Below are positions 8,514 to 17,000 of a stretch of 64,000 nucleotides of DNA, piece by piece. The stretch is from JAQBVV01 sp965249205 (GTDB lineage: Bacteria > Acidobacteriota > Vicinamibacteria > Vicinamibacterales > UBA2999), in NCBI GenBank assembly GCA_965249205.1, contig CBDFLL010000006.1:558001-622000 (forward strand), in the 5' to 3' direction. Within the stretch, counting starts at the first letter, position 1. Every line of letters starts with the position of its first letter. The notes beneath the pieces are model-generated. The model was not told the origin of the DNA and did no database searches. It saw only the letters and a program-made list of their open reading frames with translations. Both the position numbers and the translations under genes were made by a program.

Positions 8514-9572
8514 CTAGCGGAGTTCGGTCAGCGTGACTTCGAGGCTTCTGGTGTCGCGAGGGGCTCGCTGCCACTGCACCAGGATCGGGCTCTGGTACGT
8601 GCCTTCAATCAGGCCGTGCGTGCCGTCGTCGCGTTCCGAGACGAGCAGACTGACCGACCGCCGCATCCGGAAGAAACGGGCGGCCGGCACCGCGAGACTG
8701 TTCGCGAGCACCTTCTCGACGATGGATCCGCGCAAGCCAAGCGTATCGAGACTCTTGTTCAGCACGCGGACGAAATCGTACTTGGCGTAACCGAGGGTCT
8801 TGGCGGGTACTGCGCGGGGATTCGCCAGCGCGTGACGACTCTTTTCGGCGAAGAATCGCAGCGGGTTCCGAAGCACCTCGGCTAGATCGTGCTTCATCAG
8901 CAGCGTTTCGTACTCATTCACGGTGAGTGCAGAGTGGCGCTCAGCCGGGTCGAGCACGATCCGTAACTGTCCCTTGCCGACACCCGCGCTCTCGACGAAC
9001 TCCGACAGACGTTGGTAGAGGCCCAGGCGCGCATCCTTCAAGTTCACGGAATCGATCGGATGCGTCGAGACAGGCACTTCGATACGAGTTGTCCGTACAA
9101 CGCGCTCGTCGTGGAAGCCGACCATGCGCGTCAGTCGTCGCCGGGGGCGGCCATCAACGATGCCGTCAAGATCGACGAAAAAGACAGACTCGCCAGGGCG
9201 ATTCGGATGCGTGACACATGGACGCAGACCGCCGGCGATAAACGCCAGGTGTGAGTCGGCGTTCCTGGGCTCGACCTCGCGCTGCTTGGGATCGAGATCG
9301 TCACGCCGCTCAAGCCGGTCATGTTCGTATCCGGCACCTTCCGGGAACAGCGCACGAAATGCCTCGAGGTAGTTCGGCAGATGCTCCTGGCGGAGTCGCG
9401 CGGTCAGGCTGCGATCGAGAAAGCCCGCCGTCGTATGCGACGACCAGTAGAGGCAGTGCGGATAGGCGGCGAAAGCTTCGTGTTCCGCCGCGAAATGGGA
9501 TCTCAACTCGACCACGTCGAATCGAGCTTTCGGAAGAAGCTCAAGCGTAACGTCGAGCGGCTGTGACGTCAT
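8514..9572 (-). CDS. YjbQ/UPF0047-like protein with a long C-terminal extension
   Basis: 352 residues. Residues about 10-165 resemble the YjbQ (UPF0047) fold: YPHCLYWSSHTTAGFLD, the spaced NADSHLAFIAGGL, and FVDLDG. The remaining ~190 residues (from about TRMVGFHDERVV onward) are not part of the standard 130-150 residue family and I do not recognise them; they include a His/Asp/Lys-rich helical stretch (EYETLLMKHDLAEVLRNP). The family has been linked to thiamine phosphate synthase activity but its role is poorly known. Convergent with the M28 peptidase. Start at ATG 9572, with an in-frame TTG one codon earlier. Confidence 0.65.
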   Translation of the reverse strand: MTSQPLDVTLELLPKARFDVVELRSHFAAEHEAFAAYPHCLYWSSHTTAGFLDRSLTARLRQEHLPNYLEAFRALFPEGAGYEHDRLERRDDLDPKQREVEPRNADSHLAFIAGGLRPCVTHPNRPGESVFFVDLDGIVDGRPRRRLTRMVGFHDERVVRTTRIEVPVSTHPIDSVNLKDARLGLYQRLSEFVESAGVGKGQLRIVLDPAERHSALTVNEYETLLMKHDLAEVLRNPLRFFAEKSRHALANPRAVPAKTLGYAKYDFVRVLNKSLDTLGLRGSIVEKVLANSLAVPAARFFRMRRSVSLLVSERDDGTHGLIEGTYQSPILVQWQRAPRDTRSLEVTLTELR

Positions 9573-9765
9573 CAAGTCTCTAAGTATGCACGACTACGTG
9601 AGTTAGCGTAACACACCTGCGCGGCCCGACAGGGGCCTTTTTCCTGCAATTCACGCGGTTTGAGGTGAATGCGCCCGGCGATCCTGCCGCGAGGGGACGA
9701 ATGACTCGTGCGAGTCGCGATCGCCCATCGTACGATAGACCCGTTATGCGTGGCCGACCCGCCTC

Positions 9766-9873
9766 GCCAGCGCGGATTTCACTTCTGCGTAGCAGACGGT
9801 CGAGATGCTCCCTCTGGCACCCGTGGACTGCCTGCTGTTCCTCTGGAGCTACGCGCTCATGAAATCCTCGCCA
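9766..9873 (+). repeat. Miniature inverted-repeat element, family A, copy 1
   Basis: About 108 bp framed by CCAGCGCGGATTTCA and its near inverse (TCATGAAATCCTCGCCAG). The interior (ACTTCTGCGTAGCAGACGGT ... ACTGCCTGCTG ... CTACGCGCTCATGAAAT) matches copies at 20441-20547 and 53396-53506 and a shorter one at 30045-30111. The 330 bases from 9576 to 9905 otherwise hold no convincing gene. The element sits just upstream of the giant TamB-TamA gene. Confidence 0.75.
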
Positions 9874-10146
9874 GTCGTACGGAACCGGATGGGATTGGCG
9901 ACCGCGTGAAGTTGAAGATCGGAGCAATCCTCGTTGCAGGCGTGTTGCTGGCCGTGTTCGCGCTGCATCTTCCGATCGTCAGGAGCACCGCACTCCGCTA
10001 CGCGCAGGCAGTCGTGGCGCGTGATGTTGGCGTCACGCTGGAGGCAGGTCGCCTCGATTACAACCTGGCCACATTGCGGATAGGGCTGGCCTCCATTCGG
10101 CTCTCGGCGCCCGGCTTCGAGAGCGAGCCGTTCTTCGAAGCCGCCT

Positions 10147-11190
10147 CGTGCTTATCCGGTTGTTTCAGCAAGCCACCACCGGTAGTGTATCGGCGTGGCG
10201 CGCCCGTCGTTTCCGAAGAATCTCCGGGAGTTTCAGCGGCAATTTGCGACCGCCGAGGCCTGTCAGGACTACTTGGCGGCGTGCCGCTGGCCGGACGGCT
10301 TTGTGTGTCCCCGGTGCCGGCACGCGCGCGGCTATCGCCTGACCACACACCGGCGCTGGCAATGTGCGGCGTGCCGGTATCAGGTGTCGCTGACCGCCGG
10401 GACGATTCTCCACAACACGAAGACGCCGCTCCTGGTGTGGTTCTGGGCGGCCTATTTGACGGTTACCGACAAGCGGGGCCTCTCGGCGCTCCTGCTGCAG
10501 CGGCAGTTGGGCCTGCGGCGGTACGAAACGGCGTGGCTGCTGTTGCACAAGCTGCGGCGCGCGATGGTGAACGCGGGGCGGGAGCCCTTGTACGGCGACG
10601 TGGAGATCGATGACACCTGGGTGGGCGCGCCCCAGGCCGGCCTGCGCGGCAGTCGCCAACTCAAGGGGCGGAAAGCCGCGCTGGTGCTGGTGGCGGTGGA
10701 ACGACGCGGGGATCGGTCGGGTCGGGTCCGCATGTCCGTGATCCCGAACTTCAAACAATCGACGATGCTCGCGTTCGTCACTCACCACATTGCGCCGGGG
10801 GCGACGGTCTACACCGACGGGCTGAAAAGTTTCGATGGGCTCCAGGCCGCTGACGTGAGACACGTCGCCCGCCCGCAACCGATCCGGAGCGCCCTGCACA
10901 GGGGGGTGCCCTCCGTCGTGCCTTTGGCCGACCGCGTCATCGGCAATTGCCAACAGTGGTTGATTGGCACGCACCACGGCGTCAGCAAGGCGCAACTACA
11001 GGTCTACCTCGATGAGTTCGTGTTTCGGCACAATCGGCGGCGGCACCCGATGGCCGCCTTTCAGACCCTGCTGGGCCTGGGGACCGGACGGACGCCCACG
11101 CCCGCCCGACGGATTCGCGGCGCGCAGGACGTGCGCCCCCCAGGCTGATCGCAAGATATAGGGGTTAGCTGAAACAACCGGATAAGCACG
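10147..11190 (+). mobile_element. IS1595-type insertion sequence, copy 1
   Basis: 1044 bp with inverted ends CGTGCTTATCCGGTTGTTTC. It is flanked by an 8-bp duplication, AGCCGCCT at 10139-10146 and AGCCGACT at 11191-11198 (one mismatch). It carries one transposase gene. The second copy (12891-13934) has the same length and opposite orientation; I noticed only one silent base difference inside the transposase (TTG versus TTA in LYGDVE). It interrupts the fusion gene after about codon 80. Confidence 0.92.
10195..11148 (+). CDS. IS1595 family transposase
   Basis: 317 residues, GTG start. The N-terminus has a zinc-ribbon (CPRC near residue 38, CAAC near residue 57) typical of the ISXO2/IS1595 group. 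The DDE-type catalytic core follows: VEIDDTWVG (first Asp), VYTDGLKSF (second Asp) and a C-terminal LDEFVFRHNRR region supplying the last polar residues. It should catalyse cut-and-paste or copy movement of the 1044-bp element using its inverted ends. The gene is intact and fills nearly the whole element. Confidence 0.92.
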   Translation: MARPSFPKNLREFQRQFATAEACQDYLAACRWPDGFVCPRCRHARGYRLTTHRRWQCAACRYQVSLTAGTILHNTKTPLLVWFWAAYLTVTDKRGLSALLLQRQLGLRRYETAWLLLHKLRRAMVNAGREPLYGDVEIDDTWVGAPQAGLRGSRQLKGRKAALVLVAVERRGDRSGRVRMSVIPNFKQSTMLAFVTHHIAPGATVYTDGLKSFDGLQAADVRHVARPQPIRSALHRGVPSVVPLADRVIGNCQQWLIGTHHGVSKAQLQVYLDEFVFRHNRRRHPMAAFQTLLGLGTGRTPTPARRIRGAQDVRPPG

Positions 11191-11275
11191 AGCCGACTAC
11201 GTCTCCGCCACGCTGCCATTCGGCGCGCTCGTTAGCGACATCGCCTTCGCCGACATTACGCTCACCGACGCGCGC

Positions 11276-12916
11276 GTGGTCGTGCGCCGTCGGCTCGACG
11301 GTACGGTCAACCTTCCCGCCGGGGGCGGGACGGACGCGGAGCCCGCGGCGCTTCGCATCGGGAGACTGGATGTCCCGAATCTGGCGATCGAGCTGCGCGA
11401 CGATCAGGCGGAGGCCTCGTTGCAGATTCCGGCGCTTGCGCTTCTTTTAACGCCGGATGACGGAAGCGTGTCGCTGGACATGCCGGCCGAGGTTCGCGTG
11501 GGGAGACGCCAGACGTACGTGTCTCAGCTGCGTGGACACGCGCAGTTCGACGGTCGCGTCCTTCGTGTCGCAGAAGTTGACCTCGCGACAGATGAAGCCG
11601 CAGTGACAGTGGACGGCGCGTTCGAGGTCCTCACCGGCACGCCACGACTGGACCTGCGCCTCGGGGGGACGGGCGACATCGCGCGGCTCGCTGGCTGGGG
11701 ACTGACGGACACGGATCTGCCGCAGGGAACTCTCGCATTCAGCGGGTCGGTTGCGGGCCCAACCGACGATCTTGACGCCCAGATCGAGCTGAGCGCCGAA
11801 CGGGTGACATGGCGTGACGTTGTGACGGAGGACGTCTTTGCCCGGGTTCACGTGGATCCCGCAGCGGCAGAGATTCAGGAGTTGCGAGCGCGGTTCGCCG
11901 AAGGCGTGGTGACCGCGACTGCGATGGTGCCGGTCGCTGGTGATGGTGCCGGTCACGTCGCCGCGTCGTGGTCGGATGTGGATTTCGGGTCCGCAGTGTC
12001 CGCGGTTGTTCCCGATCTGGGTCTGGTGCCGTCGGCGCGGCTGTCGGGTGACCTTGAGATCGCGGGCGTGCTGACGGACCCGACAACGTGGACTGCTTCG
12101 TCGCGACTGCCGATGGTGCCTGGCCGGAACGCACGGGGGCGGATTAGCGCCGCCGGCGAGATGACGCTCGACGTGCGGGACGGGACCTGGCGTTTGGGGG
12201 GTGAGCCCACAGTGGGCGGGATCGCGTCGATCCAGATAGCTGTCGGTGGGCCTCTCGGCGAGGGATCTGAGACATCGATAGCGGCCGGGCCAATCGCTGG
12301 CACGCTTCGACTGCTGGGTACGGAAGTGCCCGGATTGCTGGCCGCGCTCAGGACGGTGGGCATTATCACGACGACCGCTGAGGAGATGCTGACGGCTGGG
12401 ACCGTTGAAGCCAACATGGACGTGAGCGGCCGGGTGGCCGATCCGGTAGTCGGTACGTCGGTCATCGTGCGCGATCTCGTCGGAGCGCAGGTCGTACTGC
12501 CATCGCTTGTCGCGCATGTCGAAGGTCGGCCCCTGCAGCCGCGTCTCGTGTTCAGTGCTGAGGCGCCCGGCGCTACCCTGGCCGGGCAGCCTCTGGACCG
12601 TCTGCTCGCGGCCGGGCGTTTGACCGATACGTCAATCGTTCTCGACGAGCTGTCGGCGAGGCAGCCCGGGTCTGGCCTTGTGACCGGCAGCGGCGCGTAC
12701 GACCTGAATTCGGCCGAGTACTCCGCTTCAATTGAAGGGGCGGACTGGGCCCTGACGCCGACGGCTGAGCAGCCGCTGACCGGCAGTCTGAGCGGCGGTT
12801 TCGTCGTCGTCGGCACCGTCATGAATCTGAGTGGTACCGGTCACGTCACGCTGACGAATGCGGATTGGCAGGGCACGCCGCTAGGCGACTCGTGCTTATC
12901 CGGTTGTTTCAGCTAA
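11276..12916 (+). CDS. Middle fragment of the TamB-TamA gene
   Basis: This 546-codon frame is the part of the fusion gene between the two IS copies; its last residues (SCLSGCFS) are read from the IS end and are followed at once by a stop. The true gene segment runs 11199-12890. Its sequence is rich in alternating beta strands of the AsmA/TamB type (repeated GxLxxxGxVAGP and VxVxDLVGAQV patterns) with no enzyme motif. It corresponds to residues about 81-644 of the restored protein, the inner part of the periplasmic beta-helix. Confidence 0.75.
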   Translation: MVVRRRLDGTVNLPAGGGTDAEPAALRIGRLDVPNLAIELRDDQAEASLQIPALALLLTPDDGSVSLDMPAEVRVGRRQTYVSQLRGHAQFDGRVLRVAEVDLATDEAAVTVDGAFEVLTGTPRLDLRLGGTGDIARLAGWGLTDTDLPQGTLAFSGSVAGPTDDLDAQIELSAERVTWRDVVTEDVFARVHVDPAAAEIQELRARFAEGVVTATAMVPVAGDGAGHVAASWSDVDFGSAVSAVVPDLGLVPSARLSGDLEIAGVLTDPTTWTASSRLPMVPGRNARGRISAAGEMTLDVRDGTWRLGGEPTVGGIASIQIAVGGPLGEGSETSIAAGPIAGTLRLLGTEVPGLLAALRTVGIITTTAEEMLTAGTVEANMDVSGRVADPVVGTSVIVRDLVGAQVVLPSLVAHVEGRPLQPRLVFSAEAPGATLAGQPLDRLLAAGRLTDTSIVLDELSARQPGSGLVTGSGAYDLNSAEYSASIEGADWALTPTAEQPLTGSLSGGFVVVGTVMNLSGTGHVTLTNADWQGTPLGDSCLSGCFS

Positions 12917-13934
12917 CCCCTATATCTTGCGATCAGCCTGGGGGGCGCACGTCCTGCGCGCCGCGAATCCGTCGGGCGGGCGTGGGCGTCCGTCCGGTCC
13001 CCAGGCCCAGCAGGGTCTGAAAGGCGGCCATCGGGTGCCGCCGCCGATTGTGCCGAAACACGAACTCATCGAGGTAGACCTGTAGTTGCGCCTTGCTGAC
13101 GCCGTGGTGCGTGCCAATCAACCACTGTTGGCAATTGCCGATGACGCGGTCGGCCAAAGGCACGACGGAGGGCACCCCCCTGTGCAGGGCGCTCCGGATC
13201 GGTTGCGGGCGGGCGACGTGTCTCACGTCAGCGGCCTGGAGCCCATCGAAACTTTTCAGCCCGTCGGTGTAGACCGTCGCCCCCGGCGCAATGTGGTGAG
13301 TGACGAACGCGAGCATCGTCGATTGTTTGAAGTTCGGGATCACGGACATGCGGACCCGACCCGACCGATCCCCGCGTCGTTCCACCGCCACCAGCACCAG
13401 CGCGGCTTTCCGCCCCTTGAGTTGGCGACTGCCGCGCAGGCCGGCCTGGGGCGCGCCCACCCAGGTGTCATCGATCTCCACGTCGCCGTATAAGGGCTCC
13501 CGCCCCGCGTTCACCATCGCGCGCCGCAGCTTGTGCAACAGCAGCCACGCCGTTTCGTACCGCCGCAGGCCCAACTGCCGCTGCAGCAGGAGCGCCGAGA
13601 GGCCCCGCTTGTCGGTAACCGTCAAATAGGCCGCCCAGAACCACACCAGGAGCGGCGTCTTCGTGTTGTGGAGAATCGTCCCGGCGGTCAGCGACACCTG
13701 ATACCGGCACGCCGCACATTGCCAGCGCCGGTGTGTGGTCAGGCGATAGCCGCGCGCGTGCCGGCACCGGGGACACACAAAGCCGTCCGGCCAGCGGCAC
13801 GCCGCCAAGTAGTCCTGACAGGCCTCGGCGGTCGCAAATTGCCGCTGAAACTCCCGGAGATTCTTCGGAAACGACGGGCGCGCCACGCCGATACACTACC
13901 GGTGGTGGCTTGCTGAAACAACCGGATAAGCACG
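12891..13934 (-). mobile_element. IS1595-type insertion sequence, copy 2 (inverted)
   Basis: 1044 bp with the same inverted ends as copy 1, in reverse orientation. It has a perfect 8-bp target duplication AGGCGACT at 12883-12890 and 13935-13942. It interrupts the fusion gene at about codon 644. With copy 1 it forms an inverted pair 1.7 kb apart. Confidence 0.93.
12933..13886 (-). CDS. IS1595 family transposase (second copy)
   Basis: 317 residues, identical in protein sequence to the transposase at 10195-11148: zinc-ribbon Cys pairs, VEIDDTWVG, VYTDGLKSF and the C-terminal HNRRRHP segment. Reads opposite to the gene it interrupts. Near-identity with copy 1 points to recent movement. Confidence 0.92.
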   Translation of the reverse strand: MARPSFPKNLREFQRQFATAEACQDYLAACRWPDGFVCPRCRHARGYRLTTHRRWQCAACRYQVSLTAGTILHNTKTPLLVWFWAAYLTVTDKRGLSALLLQRQLGLRRYETAWLLLHKLRRAMVNAGREPLYGDVEIDDTWVGAPQAGLRGSRQLKGRKAALVLVAVERRGDRSGRVRMSVIPNFKQSTMLAFVTHHIAPGATVYTDGLKSFDGLQAADVRHVARPQPIRSALHRGVPSVVPLADRVIGNCQQWLIGTHHGVSKAQLQVYLDEFVFRHNRRRHPMAAFQTLLGLGTGRTPTPARRIRGAQDVRPPG

Positions 13935-14025
13935 AGGCGACTTCGCCGCGTCGGTACGACTCGATGGTAAGGCGGCGGACATCGAGGCGCAGGCTCCCGA
14001 CTTTGACGTCACGGCAACCGCGCGC

Positions 14026-17000
14026 GTGCAGCTCGACGAGCCGTACAACGCCCGCGTCAACGCGCGCAGCACACGCCTCGGCCTGGCGCGCGTGCTGCAG
14101 GACGTGGAGGTGCCTCTGCCGCTTGCCGGGTACGCCAGTCTCGCGTTGGGATTCGAGGGGCCGCTCAGCGAATGGCGTACCGGCGCGGCGAAGTTGGATA
14201 TCGCATCACTTGAGGCTACAGCCGGCGATCTTCCGATTCGCCTCATTCAACCGTCTCGCCTGCGGTACGAGGCCGGGCGTGTCGTCGTCGACGGGTTCAA
14301 GGCAGACGCGGGCGGCACGACGTTGTCGGTATCCGGCTCGCTGCCCGCGTTCGCGTCGTCCATGCCCGATACATCCGGTCTTCTCATCTCAGTCACAGGT
14401 GGCGTTGACGACGTTGCGCGCGCCGTGGCGGCTGCGGGTCTCACGGAGCTTCCGCTGACTGGCGGCAGCGGCCCAGTTGCCTTGCTTGCCCGCGTCACCG
14501 GCGCTGTGCAGGCACCGACCGTTGTTGCCGACCTGGAAATGGGACCTGGGGTGATCACGCTGGAGGGCCTCCCGACGGTGACCGGCGTGCAGTTGCGCGC
14601 GCATGCCGGGGATGGCTGGATCGAACTGCGCGAGGGGACGGCCACCTATCAGGACGCGACTGTGTCGGTGACGGCTGGGGCGCCGCTGTCGTGGCTTCTG
14701 CCTGGAGCCGGATCGGCGGCTGGAGCCGGCGAGGCGAGCGTGCACGCGCGCGCAACGAACATGACACCGGCCGTACTTGCACCGTTTCTGGATGCGGCGA
14801 CACGGGAGCAAGTGACCGGTTCGGTAGACGTCAGCATGGACGCGGCGAGCGCGGCGCTCGATCTCTCGGCCGTGACGGGTGAGTTGCGAGTCGATCGCCT
14901 CGACATCCGGATTGCGGATCTTCCGGTGACCCAGCGTGTGCCGACGCGCATCGTCGCCGCCGGCGGCTTTGCGCGCGTGGCGGACTGGGACTGGGTGGGG
15001 CAGGGTGCGACTCTGGCGGTCCAGGGACAGGTGCGCCTGGAGGATCGGCAGGCCGCCATTCTGGCCGACGGCGTGGTGGACATGCGCATGCTGACGCCGT
15101 TCATTCGAGACGCGGGCATGACGGCCGCCGGTCGGCTCGTCCCGAGGCTGTCGGTGACCGGTGTGCTTGACAGTCCCAGAATCGACGGCGACCTGACGCT
15201 GACCGACGGCGAGATCCGTCTCGCAGACCCGCGGACGATCGTGTCTGAGCTGGCGATGCGCGCCGTGCTCACGCGCACGTCCGCCCGCATTACGTCGCTG
15301 ACCGGTGCGGTCAACGGCGGCACGCTGAGCGGCGGCGGCGCGCTCGACTACGGAACGGTTGGCGAGATCGCGGCGCAGCTCTCGACCAGCATCCGCGGGA
15401 TGGCGATGGAGTTCCCCGAAGGGTTGCGCAGTGCAGTCGATGCCGATCTCGACCTCGAATTACTGCGCCCGACGGGACGTCTCACAGGAACAATCAGCGT
15501 GACGCAGGGCACGTACCGCGAGCCACTCGCGGTCTTCACCGGCCTGCTGGCAAGCATGCAAGCCGACCGTTCGTCTGCGGGGGGCGGCACGATCGTCGAA
15601 GCATCCCCGTTTCTCGACGCGCTGACGCTGGACGTGCGACTCCTGACCGATGAGGACATTTCCGTCGACAACAATTACGGACGATTCCAGCTCGGGGCGG
15701 ACCTCCGCATTATCGGCACGGCCGCAGCGCCGTTGCTCGCAGGTCGATCCGACTTGCGAGAAGGAGGGCGGCTGTTCGTTGGCCGCAACATCTATTCCGT
15801 CGAGTCGGGAACCTTCGATTTCGCGAATCCCGTCACGATCGATCCCAATTTGAATATCGACCTTCGGACCCGCGCGGCCGGGCAGGATATCCAGGTCACG
15901 ATTACGGGGACATCGACCAGTCCGAGCGTGGATCAGCGGTCGCTCACCGAGCCGGATCTTGGGCGCGCAGAGGTCGCGTCGCTGCTCCTGACGGGTAGAC
16001 GGCTCGAGAACCTGGCACCTGGTGACGCCGCCTTCGTCGGCACGCAGGTCATCGGGAACTTTTCCGGCGAGGTGCTGGGGTTCGCCAGTCGCGCGGTTGG
16101 CCTCGATACGATCAGGCTTGGCGGCGTGGACGAAGGGGCCATCCGGCGCGATCCGACCGCGGTGGCGACCGAGATCGATCCGACGACCCGGCTGACGTTC
16201 GGTAAGACGCTTGGCCCAAACGTGGACGTGACATTCTCGCAGAGTCTCCGAGAGAGTGAGGCGCAGACGTGGATCGTCGACTACCGGGCGGCGCGGGCGG
16301 TTGAACTGCGGCTGCTGTCGGGTGATGACGATCTGCGGGCCTATAGCTTTCGGCACGACTTGGCGTTTGGCGGTCCTGACCGGGCCACGCGGCCGGCCAG
16401 CAACTCGGACCAGGACCGGGATGCTCGCGTCGGCACAGTCAGATTTTCCGGGGAGATGGCCCTCTCGGAGGCGCAGCTTCTCGAGGTGCTGCGGCTGCGG
16501 CCTGGCGACAGGTTTGATGTTGCTGACTGGCAGGTGGATCGGGACCGCGTTGAGCAGGAGTACCACGAGGAGGGTTACCTGACGGCGCGCGTCACGCCGA
16601 TCCGTGCTGATGGTCCAGACGGTGTCGATCTGGAGTATCGAGTCGTGTCAGGGCTGGCCACCGAGATTCGCGTGGTTGGGATCGCCCTGACGTCTTCGCT
16701 CCGTACCCGGTTGGCGACGGCGTGGGCTCAATCGGTGTTCGACGATTTTCTCGTCGATGAGGTCTCGGAGATCGTGCGGGGCGAACTCGCCGGAGACCGC
16801 TATCTGGATCCGGCGGTCGACGTCAGGATCACCGAGGAGGGCAGTATCCGCGTCTTGTCGGTTGACGTCGAACCTGGTGATCGGTTCGAGCGGACCGTCG
16901 TGCGGATCGATGGCGTCGGCGCGTCGTTGGTCGATGACATCACTCGCCAGCTGGCGACGGGCGGTGTGGTCGAGAGCGCTGTCTTGGGCTCTGCGGCGGT

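Noticed and set aside
15460..16566. Long antisense frame within the DUF490/POTRA region
   Set aside because: Shadow of the high-GC sense frame; His/Arg/Gln-rich and without domain signals.
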